Positions 57,309-64,000 of a stretch of 64,000 bases of DNA are shown piece by piece. The stretch comes from Streptococcus catagoni. GTDB lineage: Bacteria > Bacillota > Bacilli > Lactobacillales > Streptococcaceae. Under the pieces are notes generated by a model. That model was given only the letters and a program-made list of their open reading frames with translations, was not told where the DNA came from and did no database searches. Each line of letters begins with the position of its first letter. Within the stretch, counting starts at the first letter, position 1. Where the stretch lies: NCBI RefSeq assembly GCF_011421425.1, contig NZ_WPCW01000002.1:297564-361563 (forward strand). Reading direction: 5' to 3'. The translations under genes and the position numbers were made by a program.

Positions 57309-58385
57309 ATGTCAACATTTTTAGAAGAACGTCTCAAGAAGTGTAAAAACTTGCTTAAGGAAAAGGGTTTGGATGGCATTATCATTAGTAATTTAAAAAA
57401 TGTCTATTATTTAACAGGCTTTTCGGGTACTGCAGCCACTATCTTTTTAACAGCTAAGCGCAGTCTTTTTATAACAGATGCTCGCTATAGCTTGTTGGCC
57501 AAAGCTGCTATCCAAGGATTTGATATCATTGAAAGTCGCACGCCTTTAGCAGAGCTTGCTCAAATTCTTAAAACAGATAAATTAGAGCAGATTGGTTTTG
57601 AGGCTGATATTTCTTATGCTTATTATGAAAACCTGAAAGAAGCTTTAAGTACTGTTAATCTGCTGCCGCAAAATGGCTTTATTGAAGGGCTTCGTCTTAT
57701 TAAGGATGCTAGTGAAATAAAAACCATAGCAAAGGCTTGTTCGATCTCAGATAAGGCTTTTATTGATGTTTTAGACTTTATTAAAGCAGGGCAAACGACT
57801 GAGATAGAGGTTGCTAATTTTTTAGATTTTCGTATGCGTCACTATGGTGCTTCAGGTCTGTCCTTTGATACCATTGTAGCATCAGGTTACCGCTCTGCTA
57901 TGCCCCATGGGCAGGCCAGTCATAAGGTTATTGAAAATGGGGATAGTTTAACCATGGATTTTGGTTGTTACTACAATCATTATGTTAGTGATATGACCAG
58001 GACCATTCATGTTGGTCATGTGACGGATCGGGAGAGAGAAATCTATAACCTTGTCTTAAGAGCTAATCAGGCTTTGATTAAAAGGGCGCGTGCTGGACTT
58101 TCCTTTACAGATTATGATGGGATTCCTAGACAAATCATTGCGCAAGGTGGTTACGCTGAGGCTTTTACGCATGGTATCGGACATGGTATTGGTCTTGATA
58201 TTCACGAAGATCCTTTTTTTAATAAAGCAGAGCAGAAATTAGAAGCTGGAATGGTTGTAACGGATGAACCAGGAATCTACATTGATAATCAGTTTGGCCT
58301 TCGTATTGAAGATGATCTGGTTATTTCAGAAGATGGCTGTCAGGTTTTGACCTTGGCTCCTAAGGAAATTATTGTCCTTAAATAA
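57309..58385 (+). CDS. pepQ: Xaa-Pro peptidase, M24 family
   Basis: A 358-residue metallopeptidase. Creatinase-like N-terminal domain, then the pita-bread domain with metal ligands in LTMDFGCYY, SDMTRT, GIGHGIG, DEPGIYI and RIEDDLV. It cleaves X-Pro dipeptides or N-terminal X-Pro bonds; prolidase or aminopeptidase P activity cannot be separated by sight. It would work with PepX on imported peptides. First gene of a run with comEB and a NUDIX gene. Confidence 0.88.
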   Translation: MSTFLEERLKKCKNLLKEKGLDGIIISNLKNVYYLTGFSGTAATIFLTAKRSLFITDARYSLLAKAAIQGFDIIESRTPLAELAQILKTDKLEQIGFEADISYAYYENLKEALSTVNLLPQNGFIEGLRLIKDASEIKTIAKACSISDKAFIDVLDFIKAGQTTEIEVANFLDFRMRHYGASGLSFDTIVASGYRSAMPHGQASHKVIENGDSLTMDFGCYYNHYVSDMTRTIHVGHVTDREREIYNLVLRANQALIKRARAGLSFTDYDGIPRQIIAQGGYAEAFTHGIGHGIGLDIHEDPFFNKAEQKLEAGMVVTDEPGIYIDNQFGLRIEDDLVISEDGCQVLTLAPKEIIVLK

Positions 58386-58416
58386 GTTTATGGCTTTAAG
58401 CAGATAAGGAGAAAAA

Positions 58417-58869
58417 ATGGAAAAAAGATTGACCTGGCAAGATTATTTCATGGCCAATGCAGAGCTTATTTCTAAGCGGTCTACCTGTGATCGCGCCTAT
58501 GTTGGAGCTGTCTTGGTCAAGGATAATCGGATTATTGCCACAGGCTATAATGGTGGTGTTTCAGCTACAGATAATTGTAATGAAGCTGGGCACTACATAG
58601 AAGATGGCCATTGTATTAGGACGGTTCATGCAGAAATGAATGCCCTTATTCAGTGTGCCAAAGAAGGGATATCTACTGATGGTACGGAAATCTACGTTAC
58701 ACATTTTCCCTGCGTCAATTGTACCAAGGCTCTGCTTCAAGCAGGAATCAAAAAAATAACCTATAGTGCCCACTATAGACCCCATCCTTTGGCACTTGAA
58801 TTGATGGAAAAAAAGGGTGTTGACTACGTACAACATGATGCACCCAGCCTTAGATTAGGAGCAAAGTAA
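58417..58869 (+). CDS. comEB: dCMP deaminase ComEB
   Basis: A 150-residue zinc deaminase converting dCMP to dUMP. The active site is TVHAEMNAL with the catalytic Glu, and the second zinc motif is [10 protein letters not shown]. The N-terminus [18 protein letters not shown] is typical. GGAG precedes the start, and the next gene starts 2 bp after its stop. Confidence 0.92.
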   Translation: MEKRLTWQDYFMANAELISKRSTCDRAYVGAVLVKDNRIIATGYNGGVSATDNCNEAGHYIEDGHCIRTVHAEMNALIQCAKEGISTDGTEIYVTHFPCVNCTKALLQAGIKKITYSAHYRPHPLALELMEKKGVDYVQHDAPSLRLGAK

Positions 58870-58871
58870 AG

Positions 58872-59492
58872 ATGTCTACTAATGATTCAATGGTCAAATG
58901 GGCAATAGAATTGCAAAGTTTAGCACAGGCCGGTCTTAGCTATGGACGAGATATTTTTGATATAGAAAGATATGAAAGAATCAGAGCTATTTCTGCAGAA
59001 ATGATGGCTGCAAAAACAGACATGTCGATAGAAGTTGTTAGAAGTCTTTTTTGCAATGAGACAGGTTATCAGACCCCAAAGCTAGATACACGTGCAGCTA
59101 TTTTCAAAGAGGATAAGATACTGCTGGTGCAAGAAAAAGATCATAAGTGGTCTCTGCCGGGTGGCTGGGTTGATGTTGATGTGTCGGTTAAGGAAAACAC
59201 CATTAAAGAAGTAAAAGAAGAAGCAGGACTTGACGTTAGTGCCGACAAGATTATAGCAGTTCAAGATAGGGCCAAACATAATCTGCCTGTCTATGCTCAT
59301 AATATTTGTAAGATATTTGTTCTTTGTTCAGAAGTCGGTGGACAATTTGAAGAAAATAGTGAAACCATAGACAGTGGCTATTTTTCAGAAGATTGCCTGC
59401 CAGAATTGGCCACTGCTAAAAATACAGTTGAGCAGATCAAGATGTGTTTTAAGGCTTACCGTGATCCGCAGTGGCAGACATTTTTTGATTAA
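58872..59492 (+). CDS. NUDIX hydrolase
   Basis: A 206-residue protein: an N-terminal helical domain of about 65 residues (the type seen in Firmicutes YjhB-like proteins), then a NUDIX fold. The box reads GGWVDVDVSVKENTIKEVKEEAGL. Compared with G-X5-E-X7-RE-U-XEE, the first Glu is Val and the Arg is Lys, but the metal-binding EE pair is kept. Probably a nucleotide-sugar or ADP-ribose type pyrophosphatase; substrate unknown. Coupled to comEB. Confidence 0.85.
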   Translation: MSTNDSMVKWAIELQSLAQAGLSYGRDIFDIERYERIRAISAEMMAAKTDMSIEVVRSLFCNETGYQTPKLDTRAAIFKEDKILLVQEKDHKWSLPGGWVDVDVSVKENTIKEVKEEAGLDVSADKIIAVQDRAKHNLPVYAHNICKIFVLCSEVGGQFEENSETIDSGYFSEDCLPELATAKNTVEQIKMCFKAYRDPQWQTFFD

Positions 59493-59634
59493 AGTCATTT
59501 CAAAGAGTCCTCTGAAAGACTTCAAGTTAAGTCAGCAGAGGCTTTGAGCCTTAGTGGACAAGAATAAAAAGTGACAGAATGAAAATATTTTGATAAAATG
59601 AGATGATAAATATTTTAGTAAGAGGTAATAATAA

Positions 59635-60192
59635 ATGATTGAAGCAAGCAAGCTCAAAGCAGGTATGACTTTTGAATCAGAAGGCAAATTGATTCGCGTT
59701 CTTGAAGCAAGTCACCATAAACCAGGTAAAGGAAATACAATTATGCGTATGAAATTACGCGATGTCCGTACTGGTTCAACTTTTGATACAACCTATCGCC
59801 CAGATGAAAAGTTTGAGCAAGCTATTATTGAAACTGTACCAGCTCAATACCTATACAAAATGGACGACACAGCTTACTTTATGAATACAGAAACATATGA
59901 CCAATATGAAATTCCTGTTGCTAATGTTGAACAAGAATTACTTTATATTCTTGAAAATTCTGACGTTAAAATCCAATTTTACGGAAGCGAAGTAATTGGT
60001 GTCACTGTACCAACAACTGTTGAATTAACTGTAACTGAAACACAACCTTCTATCAAAGGGGCTACAGTCACTGGTTCAGGTAAACCAGCTACCTTGGAAA
60101 CAGGTCTTGTAGTAAACGTTCCTGACTTTATTGAAGTTGGTCAAAAATTGATTATCAATACAGGTGAAGGGACCTACGTTTCTCGTGCTTAA
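59635..60192 (+). CDS. efp: Elongation factor P
   Basis: A 185-residue translation factor that relieves ribosome stalling at consecutive prolines. Domain I carries the tip loop SHHKPGKGN with the conserved Lys that is modified in some bacteria. The C-terminus ends [27 protein letters not shown] precedes the start. First of the conserved efp-yqhY-nusB group. Confidence 0.96.
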   Translation: MIEASKLKAGMTFESEGKLIRVLEASHHKPGKGNTIMRMKLRDVRTGSTFDTTYRPDEKFEQAIIETVPAQYLYKMDDTAYFMNTETYDQYEIPVANVEQELLYILENSDVKIQFYGSEVIGVTVPTTVELTVTETQPSIKGATVTGSGKPATLETGLVVNVPDFIEVGQKLIINTGEGTYVSRA

Positions 60193-60235
60193 GAGTTTTG
60201 TCAACAGTATTGGTTGAGCAAAGAAAGGAAATGCT

Positions 60236-60625
60236 ATGTTAAGTGAAAATATTGGTGAAATTGTTATTTCGCCTCGAGTTCTTGAAGTTATTACTGGTAT
60301 AGCCACAACACAAGTTGAAGGCGTTTATTCACTTCATAACAAAAAAATGTCCGACAGCTTCAATAAAGCAAGCCTAGGTAAAGGTGTTTATCTTCGTACA
60401 GAAGAAGACGGATCAGTTAATGCAGATATCTATGTTTATTTACAGTATGGTGTCAAAGTACCGACAGTGTCAGTTGCTATCCAAAAGGCTGTTAAAACAG
60501 CAGTCTATGATATGGCTGAAGTTACTATTGCCTCTGTTAATATCCATGTGGAAGGTATTGTCCCTGAGAAAACCCCAAAACCTGATTTGAAATCACTTTT
60601 TGAAGAGGACTTTTTGGATGACTAA
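60236..60625 (+). CDS. Asp23/Gls24-family protein YqhY
   Basis: A 129-residue DUF322 protein ([29 protein letters not shown]). The family includes alkaline-shock Asp23; the YqhY branch sits by accB/accC or nusB and influences lipid synthesis in Bacillus. The 3' end overlaps nusB by 8 bp. AAAGGA is present upstream. Confidence 0.9.
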   Translation: MLSENIGEIVISPRVLEVITGIATTQVEGVYSLHNKKMSDSFNKASLGKGVYLRTEEDGSVNADIYVYLQYGVKVPTVSVAIQKAVKTAVYDMAEVTIASVNIHVEGIVPEKTPKPDLKSLFEEDFLDD

Positions 60626-61061
60626 AAGCTTTGAAAATTCAAGAAGGGATCTTCGTGAGCGTGCTTTTCAGGCTCTATTTAACATGGAACTTGGTGGAGA
60701 CACTCTAGAGGCCTCTCAGTTTGCCTATGATTATGATAAGGTTTTAGAAGACGATCAAACTTTAGATATCCCAATTTTTCTCCTAAATTTAGTCAATGGT
60801 GTCAAAGATCATAAAGAAGAACTTGATGCACTGATTAAGGAGAACCTCAAAGCAGGTTGGTCAATTGAACGTTTGACTTTAACAGATAGAACCATGCTTC
60901 GTTTAGGCCTGTATGAAATCAAATATTTTGATGAAACACCAAGTCGGGTAGCCTTAAACGAAATCATTGAAATTGCTAAGAAGTATTCAGATGAAACATC
61001 TGCAAAATTTATTAATGGCTTGTTGAGCCAGTTCGTTACAGACGACAAAGAAAAAAGCTAA
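60618..61061 (+). CDS. nusB: Transcription antitermination protein NusB
   Basis: A 147-residue all-helical protein that binds boxA RNA with S10 in rRNA antitermination. [18 protein letters not shown] at the start and [30 protein letters not shown] near the end are typical. The start at 60618 ([11 protein letters not shown]) overlaps yqhY by 8 bp. Confidence 0.95.
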   Translation: MTKSFENSRRDLRERAFQALFNMELGGDTLEASQFAYDYDKVLEDDQTLDIPIFLLNLVNGVKDHKEELDALIKENLKAGWSIERLTLTDRTMLRLGLYEIKYFDETPSRVALNEIIEIAKKYSDETSAKFINGLLSQFVTDDKEKS

Positions 61062-61087
61062 GGAATAGCGTATTCCTTGGCTTTTTT
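61051..61087. terminator. Bidirectional nusB/scrR terminator
   Basis: AAAAAGC-AAGGAATA pairs with TATTCCTT-GCTTTTT around GCG. It lies between convergent nusB and scrR and overlaps the scrR stop. Confidence 0.85.
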
Positions 61088-62051
61088 AGATGCTTGCACC
61101 AGGTAGGAGCGTTATAGGCAAGATATAATCCTTACTAGTTTTTTCTTTATTGATTTTTTTAATTAAGACTTCAACTGTTAGCTTTGCGATTTCTTCGATG
61201 GGTTGTTTGATGGTGGCCAACTGAGGGAAATAGTTTTCAATGAAATGAGTGCCATCGTATCCAATCAATTTCAGCTCTTGAGGTATGGACAGGCCCAGTT
61301 GATCAGCCACTTTCATGATTAATATGGCTGTTAAATCATCAGAGGCAAAGATGCCATCTGGTTTTTGCTTGGAAAGTATGGAGCGAATTTCCATCTCTCT
61401 GCGAATGGTTGAGAGATGATTAGGAAGTTTGATGATCTCAGCTCCTTTTTTGAGCTGATAGGAGAAGCCCAACTGCCGTAAACCAGTAGGAGAGTCAGAG
61501 TTGTCGTTTCCTGTGATCATAATGATCCGTTGACAGTGCTGTTTTTCCAGTGTTTGGGCAGCTAATAGGCCTCCTTGAAAATTATCAGAAGAAATAATGG
61601 GGATATTGGGGGATAAATTGCGGTCAAAGGCTACAATAGGAGCTTCAACACGTTCGTAGTCTTCAATGCCCAGGTTATGGCTTGAAGAAATGATGCCCTC
61701 TACCTGGTTGGCCGCAAGCATTTCCAAGTATTCCTTTTCTTTCTTAGGATCTTTTTCACTGTTACAAATAATGGTTTTGTAACCCTCTTTGAACAGTTCT
61801 ATTTCCAGATGCTCAATCAACTCTGCATAAAAAACATTGGAGATATTGGGGAAAATTAAACCAATGAGCTGGGTGGATTTACCCTGTAAACTCCGCGCCA
61901 AGTTATTGGGCTGGTAGCCCAATTCTTTCATGGCTTCTTTTACCTTGTCTACGGTTTTTTGTGAGAGGTAACCCTTTTTATTAATAACTCTGGAAACAGT
62001 TGTAGGACTGACTCCAGCCAATTCAGCAACATCAGTTAGTTTTGCAACCAA
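61086..62051 (-). CDS. scrR: Sucrose operon repressor ScrR
   Basis: A 321-residue LacI/GalR-family repressor. N-terminal HTH LTDVAELAGVSPTTVSRVINKKGYLS with the hinge helix PNNLARSLQGKS, then a periplasmic-binding-like sugar domain. It follows scrB by 11 bp in the same direction, and operator-like sites lie in the scrB-scrA gap. Sucrose 6-phosphate or fructose as inducer is by homology. Confidence 0.93.
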   Translation of the reverse strand: MVAKLTDVAELAGVSPTTVSRVINKKGYLSQKTVDKVKEAMKELGYQPNNLARSLQGKSTQLIGLIFPNISNVFYAELIEHLEIELFKEGYKTIICNSEKDPKKEKEYLEMLAANQVEGIISSSHNLGIEDYERVEAPIVAFDRNLSPNIPIISSDNFQGGLLAAQTLEKQHCQRIIMITGNDNSDSPTGLRQLGFSYQLKKGAEIIKLPNHLSTIRREMEIRSILSKQKPDGIFASDDLTAILIMKVADQLGLSIPQELKLIGYDGTHFIENYFPQLATIKQPIEEIAKLTVEVLIKKINKEKTSKDYILPITLLPGASI

Positions 62052-62062
62052 ATTCTAATTCC

Positions 62063-63505
62063 TCATTTCCTCAATTGGTAATAATGACCGTCAGCTTGCC
62101 CAGAAAGTAAGCTGATTCCACTTTCTTTTTTCTTTGGAAAGACACGGCTACTTAAGACACTTTGCCCCTTGTTAACAAAAATTTCAACAATAGACTGGTC
62201 TACATAGATATTAAGTGTAACACCTTGACTGGGTATTTGGCAAGAGCGGCTTGTTCCATAATCAGTGGCATATTGCACACCCACCTGGCTACGATCCATT
62301 GTTAACTGACCATCTTTGGTATTAATAGTGATCTGAAGTCCAGTTTTTTCCTTGGGATTGGCAAATAGTGATAGCTTGGTAAAATTATTGGCTGGTATCT
62401 GTAATTCCAGTTCATAAGTATTAGAAGTTTCAGCCTTGTCTTGAAAAATTTCTTGACTCTGTCTGAGGGATTGGCTAGCTTTCACTGGGTACTGGTAAAG
62501 TTGATCATCTTTAAGGGTTAAATGCTTAACCAAGCTAAGAGCTCCTTGGTAGTCATAGACATCACTAGGATAGTCAATATCTGGTAAGCCAAGCCAGGAA
62601 ACAGCTAAGGCCTGTCCCTTAGGATCATTGAAGGCCTGAGTAGCATAGGCTTCAAAGCCAGAATCAAGTAATTGCAGCTGACCCCCACCCACAAGACGGC
62701 CATTTTCTGGGTCAAAGGCATCAAAGACCTGATAGGTATTAGGATAGATATTATCATATGCTAATTGGTCTTTAGATAGGCCTTGGGGGCAATAAATTAA
62801 GACAGGTTTATGATCAATAAAAACAAGGTTAGGGCATTCAATCATATAGGCTGTTTGCGGATTATCAAAATCAAGATCGGCGACAAATTGCCAGTTTTCA
62901 ACATTTCTGTTAATAGCTTTGTAGAGCTTAATGATTCCTTTTTTAGCTAAATTTTGAGCCCCTATAATGGCGTAGATTTGTCCCTGATAATCAAAGATTT
63001 GGGGATCACGGAAATGCTCGGTGACATCTTCTGCTTGTTGAATGAGAACCTTGTCGCATTTGACAATTTGCCCTGCTTGATCCATATAGGCACCAACCTG
63101 CAAGGCCTCTCTTCTCCACTTGTTATCTCGAACATTGCCTGTATAAAACAAGAACAGTCGATCATCTAGAGGATAGGCAGAGCCAGAATAAGCCCCGTGA
63201 CTATCATGTTGGTGATCTGGTAAGAGTCTTGTCGGTGTTTCCTTAAAATGCACCAAGTCAGTTGAGGTCATATGAACCCATTGCTTCAGTCCATGAGCGG
63301 GGCCGAAAGGCCAATTTTGATAGAAAAGATGATACTGTCCCTGAAAATAGGAAAAGCCATTGGGGTCATTGAGTAAGCCACTAGCCGGTTCAACATGATA
63401 GTGGCAGTGCCAGGGGGAAGCGGCAACCTTTGTCTTAATGGCTTTTAGGTCTTCTTTTGTCCACTCATGGTAAGGTTGATAGCGAATATGTCTTGGTAAA
63501 TCCAT
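62063..63505 (-). CDS. scrB: Sucrose-6-phosphate hydrolase
   Basis: A 480-residue GH32 enzyme splitting sucrose 6-phosphate into glucose 6-phosphate and fructose. The nucleophile is in GLLNDPNGFSYF, the RDP motif in EHFRDPQIF, and the acid/base Glu in MIECPNLVF. A C-terminal beta-sandwich ends the protein. It acts on the product of the divergent ScrA phosphotransferase. Confidence 0.96.
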   Translation of the reverse strand: MDLPRHIRYQPYHEWTKEDLKAIKTKVAASPWHCHYHVEPASGLLNDPNGFSYFQGQYHLFYQNWPFGPAHGLKQWVHMTSTDLVHFKETPTRLLPDHQHDSHGAYSGSAYPLDDRLFLFYTGNVRDNKWRREALQVGAYMDQAGQIVKCDKVLIQQAEDVTEHFRDPQIFDYQGQIYAIIGAQNLAKKGIIKLYKAINRNVENWQFVADLDFDNPQTAYMIECPNLVFIDHKPVLIYCPQGLSKDQLAYDNIYPNTYQVFDAFDPENGRLVGGGQLQLLDSGFEAYATQAFNDPKGQALAVSWLGLPDIDYPSDVYDYQGALSLVKHLTLKDDQLYQYPVKASQSLRQSQEIFQDKAETSNTYELELQIPANNFTKLSLFANPKEKTGLQITINTKDGQLTMDRSQVGVQYATDYGTSRSCQIPSQGVTLNIYVDQSIVEIFVNKGQSVLSSRVFPKKKESGISLLSGQADGHYYQLRK

Positions 63506-63539
63506 TAGAAAGCTCCTTATTAGTGCTGATCACAGTACA

Positions 63540-63560
63540 ATTATATACTAAACGTTTTCT
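63540..63560. promoter_or_regulatory. scrB promoter and operator-like site
   Basis: Minus-strand -10 TATAAT is at 63540-63545. CTAAACGTTTTC, a LacI-family-like or cre-like core, overlaps it at 63547-63558. Confidence 0.5.
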
Positions 63561-63594
63561 CTTTAAAAATCAAGTTTTAGACAAACTAAAAATA

Positions 63595-63638
63595 AAAATA
63601 TGTCAAACGCTTGACATATTTTTAAGATATGCTAGACT
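63595..63638 (+). promoter_or_regulatory. scrA promoter with ScrR-type operator
   Basis: ATATGTCAA and TTGACATAT flank ACGC in a strong inverted repeat (63595-63622). TTGACA of the right arm (63611-63616) is also the -35, with TAGACT as -10 (63633-63638) and a 16-bp spacer. A repressor bound here would block scrA. Confidence 0.7.
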
Positions 63639-63691
63639 CTTATTTAAGAAATACCATATTTTTATCAAGTGACACTATAAGGAGTTTTTTT

Positions 63692-64000
63692 ATGGAATAT
63701 AAGAAGGTTGCCAGAGAAATTATTGAGGCTCTAGGACGGGATAATCTCATCGCCGCAGCTTATTGTGCGACAAGGCTTCGCTTAGTATTGAAGGACGACA
63801 GTCAGATAGATCAGGCGGCACTAGATGAAAATCCAAATCTTAAAGGAACCTTCAAAACAAATGGCCAATATCAAATTATTATTGGGCCAGGAGATGTGAA
63901 CTTTGTTTATGATGAGCTGATCAAAGAAACAGGCTTGAAGGAAGCTGTCCCTGATGACTTGAAAAAATTGGCTAGTCAAAAAGACAAGAAATTCAATCCC
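63692..64000 (+). CDS. scrA: Sucrose PTS transporter, N-terminal part
   Basis: The first 103 codons, cut by the window edge. [20 protein letters not shown] opens an EIIB domain; the phosphorylated Cys is Cys25 in [10 protein letters not shown], and [19 protein letters not shown] follows. The complete ScrA is an EIIBCA-type protein that imports and phosphorylates sucrose. Divergent from scrB. AAGGAG precedes the start. Confidence 0.93.
   Translation, partial: MEYKKVAREIIEALGRDNLIAAAYCATRLRLVLKDDSQIDQAALDENPNLKGTFKTNGQYQIIIGPGDVNFVYDELIKETGLKEAVPDDLKKLASQKDKKFNP

Overview
The window is a low-GC Firmicutes chromosome segment from a Streptococcus, most likely of the pyogenic group (S. uberis, S. 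parauberis, S. iniae, S. agalactiae and relatives). The evidence is the gene content and order: glnR-glnA; rnjA-rpoY; tsaB-rimI-tsaD; pepX next to an aquaglyceroporin; lepB-rnhC; zapA-cvpA-mutS2; rpsF-ssb-rpsR; efp-yqhY-nusB; scrR-scrB with scrA divergent. Other clues are an FbsA-like signal peptide remnant and streptococcal AdcR, CodY and GlnR sites. The species cannot be fixed from the sequence alone. I see no tRNA, rRNA, CRISPR array or intact prophage.

Layout. 1-560: broken 3' end of pgk, with terminators and a palindrome. 560-2963: an ArAE-type membrane protein, then glnR-glnA behind a perfect GlnR box. 3060-8890: an oppABCDF peptide-import operon with a CodY-box match over its promoter. 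8937-13310: RNase J1 and RpoY, then the divergent t6A genes tsaB-rimI-tsaD. 13340-14053: a decayed secreted-protein gene with an FbsA-like signal sequence. 14096-18162: an unusual catabolic-looking cluster with a DNA-binding protein derived from a PfkB kinase, an intact PsuK-like kinase, a TrpF-like barrel protein and an iron alcohol dehydrogenase. 18391-22717: zinc-free S14 under AdcR boxes, a flavoprotein, a probable independent small RNA, a DUF536 regulator, an exonuclease, YbaB and a small secreted protein. 22764-23515: two divergent XRE regulators. 23608-28896: a Crp/Fnr regulator with pepX, a divergent MFS transporter, and an aquaglyceroporin.

28900-29700 is a scar: a frameshifted, truncated IS1182-type transposase flanked by long perfect palindromes. 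29736-37056 holds a TauE-like transporter, cppA, a serine hydrolase, a GNAT enzyme, pflB and dinB. 37259-49143 is mostly housekeeping and DNA repair (recD2, lepB, rnhC, mutS2, a hypothiocyanous acid reductase-like flavoprotein, trxA and a MutY lacking its Fe-S cysteines). 49385-55777 holds rpsF-ssb-rpsR, a DUF1129 protein, corA and uvrA. 55770-57147 is a translationally coupled pair, an Excalibur membrane protein and a secreted thioredoxin-like protein. 57309-61087 runs pepQ, comEB, a NUDIX gene, efp, yqhY and nusB. 61086-64000 is the sucrose locus, cut by the window edge inside scrA.

The best candidate for an undescribed system is 14096-18162. A pseudouridine-kinase-like enzyme sits with a TrpF-like protein that has Tyr at the catalytic Cys position and a group III alcohol dehydrogenase. 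It lies opposite a regulator whose kinase domain has lost the catalytic GAGD motif. There is no pseudouridine glycosidase and no transporter beside it, so the substrate is open.
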